A DNA stretch of 6,019 bases from Chloroflexota bacterium (GTDB lineage: Bacteria > Chloroflexota > Dehalococcoidia > Lucifugimonadales > Lucifugimonadaceae). Shown in pieces: positions 1 through 5,979 of this stretch (the stretch's first letter is position 1; each line of letters begins with the position of its first letter). Both the position numbers and the translations under genes were made by a program. A model generated the notes under the pieces. That model worked only from the letters and a program-made list of their open reading frames with translations. It did not search any database and was not told the origin of the DNA. The stretch spans positions 1 through 6,019 of the forward strand of contig PCAX01000007.1 of the NCBI GenBank assembly GCA_002730795.1. The letters run 5' to 3'.

Positions 1-1030
1 CACTAGTCCCCGATAATCGTGCTATTTCAACATAGGCCTGTTCCCTCATTACCAAAACCTGGGCTCTGATTACACGTGCAGGAAATACCCATCCCACCAC
101 TGCGATTCCCAATCCTAGTTCATCAACAGATAATTCACGTCCTATGTTGATTCTTACAAGTATTAATATAAGTAGCGAGGGAATTGCCATTCCCGTGTCC
201 ACAACGGTTCTTATTATCGTATCTGGCCAACCTCTATAATAGGCAGCTACGAAAGCCATAATAGTACCGAGTCCAACAGATACGGCTCCAGCAATAATAC
301 CTATTCTCAAGGTTAATGGTATCCCCCTTATTGCAACTGAAAAAAGGTCTCGCCCCTGGGTGTCAGAGCCAAATGGCAGTGCCTGGGACAAAGTAAGAGG
401 TACTCCGCGTGCTTGAAGCTTGGTTAAGTAAACGTCTTCGGGTCCATTATTAAACACTGAAATTTCAGCTCTATGGCTGTCACCTTTATCAACCAAAGTG
501 ACAGTCAAGTTACTAGTAAAATCGCCACCTGATCCATCCTTTTTACCTGCACCACGGTAATCTTCTTTTGCAACAAGATCTACCCATGATTCCACCTCAG
601 CTTCCGAACCAGCTGTTATTTTTGCCTTACCCAAAGTTGCAGCCTCTGCGAAGGGATTTTCAACCGCTTTAGAACCTCCGCGTTGCAGTGGGAATTGTGC
701 CTCTATAACATAAGTTTCACCGGCAGGAAGAAGTTGGGCGTCGCCGAAAATATTTGCAGTAGCATCGGTCCAAAGTGCGGCCGTGGTTCCTTGTTGCATT
801 TTTTCCACAAAAGACGGACCTTTCCGCGTACTGACCGAAGTAACCCTATAATTCTCATGATCGTAAAAAAGGTAACCCGCAATAACAAACGCCATCAGTG
901 TAAATATCAATCCAATGCCAACTAATAGCGACGGGTTTCTCTTGCCATATCCAAATATAGGCTCAAGACGCTCCTCGTAAAAAAGTGAGAATCTTTTACT
1001 TGGAGGTTTTTGGCTGGATGCTTGACTCAT
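1..1030 (-). CDS. DppC/OppC-like ABC transporter permease, 3' end cut by the window edge
   Basis: Inner-membrane permease subunit of a peptide/nickel-type ABC importer (BPD_transp_1 family). It is read on the minus strand from ATG at 1030-1028; 343 codons are open to the left edge with no stop. Residues 1-33 are a charged cytoplasmic leader and TM1 is about 34-56. The DppC-type signature preceding the core, PFGSDTQGRD (219-228), matches the family pattern LGTDxxGRD. Hydrophobic segments follow at about 241-263, 278-292 and 304-323. The EAA loop that contacts the ATPase begins at about 328 (MREQAYVEIARLSGTS), where the window ends, so roughly the last 80-100 residues of a usual DppC are missing. 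The stretch between TM1 and the core (57-218) is about 160 residues, far longer than the few tens usual in DppC, and looks beta-rich in its last 40 residues. It starts 3 nt after the stop of the DppB-like gene, so the two are almost certainly co-transcribed and translationally coupled; no strong Shine-Dalgarno is seen. The transported substrate cannot be told. Confidence 0.9.
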   Translation of the reverse strand, partial: MSQASSQKPPSKRFSLFYEERLEPIFGYGKRNPSLLVGIGLIFTLMAFVIAGYLFYDHENYRVTSVSTRKGPSFVEKMQQGTTAALWTDATANIFGDAQLLPAGETYVIEAQFPLQRGGSKAVENPFAEAATLGKAKITAGSEAEVESWVDLVAKEDYRGAGKKDGSGGDFTSNLTVTLVDKGDSHRAEISVFNNGPEDVYLTKLQARGVPLTLSQALPFGSDTQGRDLFSVAIRGIPLTLRIGIIAGAVSVGLGTIMAFVAAYYRGWPDTIIRTVVDTGMAIPSLLILILVRINIGRELSVDELGLGIAVVGWVFPARVIRAQVLVMREQAYVEIARLSGTS

Positions 1031-1033
1031 AAA

Positions 1034-2122
1034 TTAGGTCTTCGTTCTAATACGGGGATCTATAAGTGGGTATATTAGGTCCAAAATCAACGTAGCAATT
1101 GCGATCGAAAACACAATCGTCATTACTATCCCTCTTATCAGAAAGAAGTCGGATAATCTAATGGCCTGAAAAAGAATGTCCCCTAATCCCGGGTAAAGAA
1201 ACACTCGCTCAACCAATATAGCTCCAGTTATAATCGTTCCAAGTGAAATAGCAACTCCTGTTACTTGAGGTAATAGCGCATTTCTTATCGCATAACGCAA
1301 AAATATTCTGGCACCTTTCAATCCCTTCGCGTCCGCCTGTATCATAAAATCTTCACCTTGGGTATTAATCATCATTCCACGCATCCCAATGGCCCAAAAA
1401 CCAACCGCAGCAAGTAATATAGCGCAAGCAGGGAGAATAGCGTGCCGAAGAACCATGAAAACGAAATCCAAACTTAGATTTGGGACCGTACCCGGTTTGT
1501 AAGCTCCAAAAAGAGGCAGCCATTCAAGATGAAATGCGAATATAAATATAAGAATGAGGCCAAGCAAGTACTGAGGTATTGCTGAAAGCGTCAATAGGGG
1601 CATAAATAAATACTGTACCCACCCAGGTCTTCTGGGCCAACCAAGAAAGGCCCCAGCTAAAGTGCCAAGTGAAAAAGCCAATATCGTTACTGTTCCCACT
1701 AAACCAATCGTCCACAGAATAGAATCGTACACAATGGATGCTACAGACCTTGGGTAATAGGCTATGGAAGTCCCTAAGTCAAAACGCACCAAATCAAGCA
1801 AAAAGTTACCATATTGAATATACATGGGGCGATCTAATCCAAATCGTTTCTGGTAAGTCTTTGCCATCTCATCAAGCCCAGTCTGAAGAGCGCCACCACG
1901 TTGCGCCTCCAACAAAAGCTTTTCTTTTACAGGATCTTGTCCCGACAGCCTTGGAATAATGAAAATAACTGTAGCAGCAAGCCAAATCACAAAAAGAAAA
2001 AACACTAATCTGCGAACAATATAATGTCGAAATACAGCCGATATTATTTCTGATACAGAACTGGTCTTATCTTCTATTTTTGATGTCTTTTCCTGTGCCA
2101 AACCCAAAGTCCTACGTTTCAT
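1034..2122 (-). CDS. DppB/OppB-like ABC transporter permease
   Basis: Complete 362-aa inner-membrane permease of the DppB/OppB family, partner of the downstream DppC-like subunit. TM1 is about 39-56, followed by an extracytoplasmic loop with the family motifs FGLDRP (94-99) and DLGTSI (115-120). Further membrane spans lie at about 134-160, 170-198, 220-245, 285-310 and 330-353. The EAA loop is about 246-280 with core GEDFMIQADAKGL (256-268), where the family usually has REDYVRTARAKGL. The family motifs YPGLG (310-314) and the C-terminal DPRIR (355-359) are present. Start: ATG at 2122-2120, preceded by a modest AGGG five bases upstream; there is no later in-frame start before TM1. The roughly 35-residue polar N-terminus (many K, E, S, T) is longer than usual, since family members normally start close to TM1. 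Glu/Ala replaces the usual Arg positions in the EAA loop, but the helix-Gly-helix layout is kept. First gene of the leftward operon. Class is secure; the substrate (peptide, nickel, sugar oligomer or other) is not. Confidence 0.93.
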   Translation of the reverse strand: MKRRTLGLAQEKTSKIEDKTSSVSEIISAVFRHYIVRRLVFFLFVIWLAATVIFIIPRLSGQDPVKEKLLLEAQRGGALQTGLDEMAKTYQKRFGLDRPMYIQYGNFLLDLVRFDLGTSIAYYPRSVASIVYDSILWTIGLVGTVTILAFSLGTLAGAFLGWPRRPGWVQYLFMPLLTLSAIPQYLLGLILIFIFAFHLEWLPLFGAYKPGTVPNLSLDFVFMVLRHAILPACAILLAAVGFWAIGMRGMMINTQGEDFMIQADAKGLKGARIFLRYAIRNALLPQVTGVAISLGTIITGAILVERVFLYPGLGDILFQAIRLSDFFLIRGIVMTIVFSIAIATLILDLIYPLIDPRIRTKT

Positions 2123-2378
2123 ATTAACCCTAGCACCACCATTAGTTTACATGACCTTATGAATTGTAATATACTCCACGCAACATTCACCTTGTAAGTC
2201 TACAGGTTAATAAAAAGTTTTTAACAATGATAAATAACGATTAATTAGAAAAGCTAAAACACAATACAACCAAAAGGATTAAATGGTTTGAACTCTTCAA
2301 AAAACTAATTATAAAACCCACTAAATAGCAAATTAATATATTTTTGTTCATTAATCCTACTTACGACCGTGTAAAACA

Positions 2379-2407
2379 TTGACTCTACCATATAAATCAA
2401 CGACAAT
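2379..2407 (+). promoter_or_regulatory. Candidate sigma70-type promoter for the substrate-binding protein gene
   Basis: A -35-like TTGACT (2379-2384; 5 of 6 to TTGACA) is separated by 17 nt from a -10-like GACAAT (2402-2407; 4 of 6 to TATAAT). Transcription would then start near 2413-2416, immediately before the palindrome at 2418-2439, giving a 5' UTR of about 65 nt. An alternative -10, TTTATA (2407-2412), has a poor 22-nt spacing. This is a motif match only; such hexamers occur by chance in AT-rich DNA, but the position and spacing are good. Confidence 0.4.
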
Positions 2408-2417
2408 TTATAGGTTA

Positions 2418-2439
2418 GTTCGTGGCGCGCGCTACGAAC
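2418..2439. promoter_or_regulatory. 22-nt near-perfect GC-rich palindrome: candidate operator or 5' UTR hairpin
   Basis: The outer arms GTTCGT (2418-2423) and ACGAAC (2434-2439) are exact reverse complements. They enclose G, the alternating core GCGCGCGC (2425-2432), and T. The only departure from perfect dyad symmetry is the G2424/T2433 pair, which would be a G-U wobble in RNA. As RNA it can fold into a 9-bp stem with a GCGC tetraloop. It stands out as a GC island in AT-rich surroundings and lies 40 nt upstream of the ATG and just after the predicted transcription start. That is a typical place for a dimeric repressor site or for a 5' hairpin that stabilises mRNA. I do not recognise the motif as the site of a named regulator. 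The Shine-Dalgarno (2466-2470) is outside the palindrome, so it does not directly mask translation. Confidence 0.55.
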
Positions 2440-2479
2440 ACGATGATATGCATGTGAGAAATCACGGAGGACAATTTAA

Positions 2480-4375
2480 ATGTCAATAAGGAATTGGAAA
2501 ATCCTTTTGTTCGGACTGCTTTCGGTATCGCTAGTTGCGGTGGCTGCTTGTAGTTCAGAGGAAGAGGCGGCTCCCGCTCCAGCTAAAGAAGCGCCTGCAA
2601 AGGCAGCTCCTGCCGCAACGAAAGCGCCGGAGCCAACTGCAACACCAGAACCAGAACCTGCTAAGGTGGAAGTAAAAGAAGTCGCAAGAGAAGACACTTT
2701 TATAGGGTATCTTGGTGGAGCAGAAGGACGATTTGTTGATCACGAACTATGGAACCCATACGCGATTGGTGCTAACCACCAGTCAGGCCCGAACATTATT
2801 TTTGAGCCGCTTGCGTTCTTCAGTGCGTTCGGCAATCAGATGATCCCTTGGCTAGCAGCAAGCTGGTCATGGAACGATGATTACACAGTACTGACCATGA
2901 AACTCCGAGAAGGAATTAATTGGTCTGACGGCGAAGAATTCAACGCCGACGATGTAGTCTACACACTAAATACTCTTAAAGAACTTGAAGAAGAAGTTCG
3001 TTGGGGTACAGATGTCGCTAAGGTGCTAGATAATGCAGCTAAGGTCGATAGCCACACGGTTAAGGTAACTCTTACCAGGCCAGACCCAAGGTTCTTTTTT
3101 CTACTTGCCTACAAGTTTGATATCGGTGTCTACATGGTCCCAGAACACCACTACAGCAAACAAGACTGGACAACTTTCAAGGACTACGATCCTGCGAAAG
3201 GCTGGCCTTTGACAACTGGCCCATGGCGAGTAACAAAAGGAACAGCAGAACAGAAGATTATTGATCGTGCTGATTCTTGGTGGGGCGATGGACTTACAGA
3301 TGCACCTAAGGGTGCTGACGGTGGAGGACTTGGACAGTTTGGTCGATTACCGGATGTCAAGCGGGTTATTTACCTGCCAACACCTGACCAAACAGCGAGA
3401 GCAGCATCACTTATAAAAGGTGAAGTTGACTACTCTGCAATGACCACTCCTTCAGTAATCGTTGAGACTCTGGGACAAAACTCAGATCTCGTTACCCATA
3501 CTGGAACAGAATCACCATTCGGATATGTTGACTGGTGGCCAGTATCACTTGCATTCAATGACAGTGGTAAATTTGGTCCATACGACGACAAGAATGTTCG
3601 ATGGGCGTTCAGCTATCTCCTAGACCGAGAGGAATTGAGACAGATTGCTTACGACGGTCATGCCGCGTTCAATCCGTTGACTATGCCTGGGTATCCACCT
3701 TTACAACCTTACTTCGAAGGCGTGGCCGATATTTTGGCAAAGCACGACACTACGGAGTATAACCCTGAAAAAGCTGCTACTCTTCTAGAGGGAGCTGGGT
3801 TTGCAAAAAACTCAGATGGGATATATGAGGATTCTGGTGGAAACACAATCAATTGTGAGATCATTGGTTTCAGCCCCTGGGTTGACCTTGGTCCTGTCGT
3901 AGCCGAACAACTTACGAAGGGTGGTATTAACGCAAGTTATATCCAACCTCCTGATGCTTCATCTAGAATGGCTGAAGGAAACTTCGAATGTCTAATGTTC
4001 GGACATGGTGGATCTGTACGTGATCCTTACTTCACAATGAAACTTTACCAGTCGTCATCAGTTAACATTCCTGGTGGTCACCAAGTGAACTTCTATCACT
4101 GGGAGAACGCTGAGTTTGATGAACTAACTGACGAAGTGGCAAAGACGCACCCAATACTTTCACCTGAGAAAAACACAGAGCTCTTCCATAAGGCTATGGA
4201 AATATGGCTTGACGAGCTTCCCGATGTACCAGTACTCGAGTTCTATCACCGAATTATAATGAGTGAAGCGAACTGGACCAACTGGCCTCTCGGTGGTCAG
4301 ACAAGTGGTTACGTTAACGAGGCATCATGGCACCTTACATGGGGTCTTGTCCTCCACGGTTTGAAGCCTAGTTAA
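2480..4375 (+). CDS. Peptide/oligopeptide-type ABC transporter substrate-binding lipoprotein (SBP_bac_5 family)
   Basis: Extracytoplasmic solute receptor that captures ligand and delivers it to DppBC-type permeases. The 631-aa protein starts at ATG 2480 with a clear GGAGG Shine-Dalgarno at 2466-2470 (9-nt spacer). Residues 1-23 are a lipoprotein signal peptide ending in lipobox VAAC, so Cys24 is the lipidated residue. Residues 25-65 form a low-complexity Ala/Pro/Glu/Lys tether with a PTATPEPEP tract. The SBP_bac_5 fold follows: the family hallmark REGINWSDGEEFNADDVVYTL is at 143-163, TTGPWR at 245-250, a Trp-rich DRADSWWGD at 262-270, the hinge-domain segment VRWAFSYLLDREEL at 373-386, and NPEKAATLLEGAGF at 428-441. 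The C-terminal lobe closes with IWLDELPDVPVLEF (575-588). At about 565 mature-domain residues it is at the long end for the family. The neighbouring permeases are divergent rather than in the same operon, but are the likely partners. It ends before a stem-loop terminator, so it is probably monocistronic. Ligand unknown; peptides are only the family default. Confidence 0.93.
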   Translation: MSIRNWKILLFGLLSVSLVAVAACSSEEEAAPAPAKEAPAKAAPAATKAPEPTATPEPEPAKVEVKEVAREDTFIGYLGGAEGRFVDHELWNPYAIGANHQSGPNIIFEPLAFFSAFGNQMIPWLAASWSWNDDYTVLTMKLREGINWSDGEEFNADDVVYTLNTLKELEEEVRWGTDVAKVLDNAAKVDSHTVKVTLTRPDPRFFFLLAYKFDIGVYMVPEHHYSKQDWTTFKDYDPAKGWPLTTGPWRVTKGTAEQKIIDRADSWWGDGLTDAPKGADGGGLGQFGRLPDVKRVIYLPTPDQTARAASLIKGEVDYSAMTTPSVIVETLGQNSDLVTHTGTESPFGYVDWWPVSLAFNDSGKFGPYDDKNVRWAFSYLLDREELRQIAYDGHAAFNPLTMPGYPPLQPYFEGVADILAKHDTTEYNPEKAATLLEGAGFAKNSDGIYEDSGGNTINCEIIGFSPWVDLGPVVAEQLTKGGINASYIQPPDASSRMAEGNFECLMFGHGGSVRDPYFTMKLYQSSSVNIPGGHQVNFYHWENAEFDELTDEVAKTHPILSPEKNTELFHKAMEIWLDELPDVPVLEFYHRIIMSEANWTNWPLGGQTSGYVNEASWHLTWGLVLHGLKPS

Positions 4376-4402
4376 ATAGGATTAAGTTACAAGCTTAAAT
4401 TA

Positions 4403-4436
4403 GAAACCCCGCCGGTAACATTACTGGTGGGGTTTC
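4403..4436 (+). terminator. Intrinsic terminator stem-loop after the substrate-binding protein gene
   Basis: Arms 4403-4417 and 4422-4436 pair over 15 bp (13 Watson-Crick, two G-U wobbles) around an ACAT tetraloop. The stem has a CCCC/GGGG block flanked by AAA/TTT, followed by a short T-rich run (TTTCTTGGTTATT). It starts 27 nt after the binding-protein stop. The T-tract is interrupted, so termination may be partial; read-through would feed the lipoprotein pair, whose first ATG is only 19 nt after the stem. On the minus strand the downstream T-run is weaker. Confidence 0.8.
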
Positions 4437-4455
4437 TTGGTTATTGGAACAAAAA

Positions 4456-4962
4456 ATGACACAAAGATTTTTCTGGTCGGCCACGTTCATTTTAGGATTA
4501 CTGTTTTTAGTATCCTGTAATAACGATAATAATTTACCCGAATCAACAAACGCAATTGAAAATTCTGCGACGGAATCTGAAGAATTAACAGAGTTTCCTA
4601 TCTACAACTCAGGTAAAACATACACATTGGAAAGTTTTACTTCTGTCGGGTTTAAAAAAAGTAAGGAATACCCTACCGATACCGTCCCTTTATCGAAGTT
4701 TATTTATTATGGGTTTTTTAACATGAAAGACATAGAAATCCGTTTTTATGAAAATCATTCAGATGTCTTGTCCGAAGGTTTAAAACATGCTGAATCTTCG
4801 ATAACAAGACCAAAACAAAAAGGTGGAGGTCTTAAAGGAGCTGGAACCTTTTCAATAAAAGGCTACGGAGCATACGTAATCGCCGGTAATACGGTTATGT
4901 TATGTGAGCTTGACATCTCGACATGTGAAGATCTGTTACGCTCTATGGGAGAAATTGAATGA
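4456..4962 (+). CDS. Small lipoprotein of unknown family, first of a tandem paralog pair
   Basis: No recognised family. With ATG 4456 the protein is 168 aa; an in-frame TTG at 4444 would add four residues but sits closer to the terminator stem. I prefer ATG, with a weak GGA 7 nt upstream. Residues 1-20 are a signal peptide with lipobox LVSC, so Cys21 is probably lipidated and the protein is exported and membrane-anchored. A polar Asn/Ser/Glu/Thr tether (22-50) leads to a globular region shared with the next two lipoproteins: LESFTSVGFKKSKEY (58-72), YGFFNMKDIEIRFYE (85-99), and YVIAGNTVMLCE (140-151) followed by TC (Cys157). Cys150 and Cys157 (C-x6-C) are conserved across the three paralogs and could form a disulfide. 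The stop overlaps the start of the next gene by 4 nt, indicating an operon. Base composition is more AT-rich than in the binding-protein gene. Function unknown; no catalytic motif seen. Confidence 0.85.
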   Translation: MTQRFFWSATFILGLLFLVSCNNDNNLPESTNAIENSATESEELTEFPIYNSGKTYTLESFTSVGFKKSKEYPTDTVPLSKFIYYGFFNMKDIEIRFYENHSDVLSEGLKHAESSITRPKQKGGGLKGAGTFSIKGYGAYVIAGNTVMLCELDISTCEDLLRSMGEIE

Positions 4963-5417
4963 AAAAAACAGTACCCCTCCTGTTTTTGATTTTCTTTATG
5001 ATGGGGTGTAACGAATCTCAAACACCTTCAGACGGACAAGCTTATGGGATACCCGATGAAGACGGAATACGGATAATGTTGAAACCCAACGGAATATTTT
5101 CTATGGACGACTTAGTTAAATCAGGATTTAAAAAATCCAAACAATTTGATACCTCCACAGTGCCCGGAGCTACCGAAGTTTGGTACGGATTCTTTAACAA
5201 AAAAGACATAGAAGTACGTATATATGAATCACACGAAACCGCCATCAGTTTGGGCAAAGAGCCAGCAGAAATTGTTTTGGGTAAAAAACCAGGTCAAACT
5301 GACTATTTAATCCCCGTAGTTAATCGCTATCCAGCATATGCGATAGTAGGAAATATTGTGATGCTATGTGAAAGGGAATTAAAAACGTGTATAGACTTAG
5401 TAGATACATTGCCCTAG
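4959..5417 (+). CDS. Small lipoprotein of unknown family, second tandem paralog
   Basis: This 152-aa protein is a clear paralog of the preceding one. It starts at ATG 4959 inside an ATGA overlap with the upstream stop, with a good GGGAG Shine-Dalgarno at 4947-4951, so translation is probably coupled. The signal peptide (1-16) ends in lipobox MMGC and Cys17 is the likely lipid site; the tether is short (about 18-45). The shared core is SMDDLVKSGFKKSKQFD (48-64), VPGATEVWYGFFNKKDIEVRIYE (split at about 68-90) and YAIVGNIVMLCE (127-138) with Cys137 and Cys144 in C-x6-C spacing. Similarity to its neighbour is dense in these blocks and lost in the signal peptide and the loop between about 100 and 120, as expected of an old tandem duplication. 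No enzyme motif or known domain is recognised. The gene ends 19 nt before the stop of the convergent third paralog. Confidence 0.85.
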   Translation: MKKTVPLLFLIFFMMGCNESQTPSDGQAYGIPDEDGIRIMLKPNGIFSMDDLVKSGFKKSKQFDTSTVPGATEVWYGFFNKKDIEVRIYESHETAISLGKEPAEIVLGKKPGQTDYLIPVVNRYPAYAIVGNIVMLCERELKTCIDLVDTLP

Positions 5418-5427
5418 TCTAGTCACC

Positions 5428-5443
5428 CCATCAGTACTAATGG
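5428..5443. repeat. Short palindrome at the convergent gene junction, possible weak terminator
   Basis: Sixteen bases centred on AGTACT with one imperfect pair (C5432/A5439, which becomes a U-G wobble in the minus-strand transcript) span the gap between the two convergent lipoprotein genes and the last codons of the minus-strand gene. CCCC (5426-5429) and GGGG (5448-5451) flank it and could pair instead. There is no U-tract on either side, so a role in termination is only a guess. Confidence 0.25.
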
Positions 5444-5979
5444 CTACGGGGAACACCAATAGCGTCCAGCAATTGTTTGCAGTTTCCGATCGACTCATCG
5501 GAAGTATAGCCTTCACACAGAAGAATCATGTTACCGACTATCATGTAATCGAAATATCGAGCAGAGTAACTGCACCCTGAATGAGGAGTTTCAGCCCCCC
5601 TACTGCACCTTCTTCTGTCCTTTTTTCCTTCCTCCCACATGACGCCATCACCTTTTATTGCTGCGTCTTCACCCGTGGTACTTTCTACCCACTCAGTTCC
5701 CAAGTTTATAGCCGATGACTGATCTTCGTAAAATCTTAGTTCGAAGTCTTTTTTATCGAATATCGCCCTCCAAGCCGATAAGGCCCCAGGTAAATCCGCA
5801 ACGTCATATTCCTTGTTGGCTTTAGCACCAACATTCCGTACATCTTCTACAGTTAACACCCTATCGGGTTCAATTATTTTAGTATCTGACGCCTTATCTT
5901 CATTACCACCACCGTTGCCACATCCAAGCACTGCAACAAAAACGAACACCGACAGAAAGGTGAATAAAACTTTTTTCAA
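5437..5979 (-). CDS. Small lipoprotein of unknown family, third paralog with a cysteine-containing insert
   Basis: This 180-aa protein is transcribed leftward and converges on the tandem pair. The start is a TTG (5979-5977), the only reasonable one because the signal peptide (KKVLFTFLSVF...) begins directly after it; an AGAAAG tract 6 nt upstream is a weak ribosome site. Lipobox VLGC puts the lipidated Cys at 20, followed by a Gly/Asn/Glu-rich tether. The family core is present: LTVEDVRNVGAKANKEYD (42-59), LPGALSAW (63-70), FDKKDFELRFYE (74-85) and YMIVGNMILLCE (145-156), then Cys167. The conserved cysteine pair is spaced C-x11-C instead of C-x6-C. Between about residues 112 and 140 there is an extra basic, polar stretch (KKDRRRC...SGC) with two additional cysteines, 125 and 136, absent from the other two. 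It is the most diverged of the three. Family and function are not recognised. Confidence 0.85.
   Translation of the reverse strand: MKKVLFTFLSVFVFVAVLGCGNGGGNEDKASDTKIIEPDRVLTVEDVRNVGAKANKEYDVADLPGALSAWRAIFDKKDFELRFYEDQSSAINLGTEWVESTTGEDAAIKGDGVMWEEGKKDRRRCSRGAETPHSGCSYSARYFDYMIVGNMILLCEGYTSDESIGNCKQLLDAIGVPRSH

Larger units (their letters stand above)
2123..2479. other. Divergent intergenic region between the permease operon and the binding-protein gene
   Basis: This 357-nt AT-rich stretch contains no open frame I would call a gene; stops are dense in all frames. It must hold both the leftward permease promoter and the rightward binding-protein promoter. On the right side a promoter and a GC-rich palindrome are annotated separately. 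On the left side I see only weak candidates. One is a TACAAT-like -10 on the minus strand at 2168-2163, about 40 nt before the permease start, without a good -35. The other is a small inverted repeat at 2189-2207 (arms ACCT+GTA and TAC+AGGT, one bulged T, loop AGTC) overlapping where the -35 would lie. The centre (about 2206-2360) is mostly A/T runs with no structure I trust. Confidence 0.6.

Noticed and set aside
683..925. 80-codon open frame on the plus strand inside the DppC-like gene
   Set aside because: It lies opposite a well-supported permease coding frame, has no Shine-Dalgarno, and the product has no domain-like pattern.
2206..2225. A/T-rich inverted repeat (GTTAA ... TTAAC) in the divergent intergenic region
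   Set aside because: Only five base pairs match at the ends and the inside is poly-A/poly-T; expected by chance in DNA this AT-rich.
2476..2743. Two minus-strand open frames (Ala/Gly/Ser-rich and Cys/Phe/Trp-rich) opposite the start of the binding-protein gene
   Set aside because: They are antisense shadows of the low-complexity Ala/Pro/Glu tether; their odd composition follows from that repeat-like codon use.
2480..4375. Assignment of the binding protein as a nickel or dipeptide receptor
   Set aside because: The family covers many ligands, and no ligand-specific residues can be identified by reading; calling a substrate would be unsupported.
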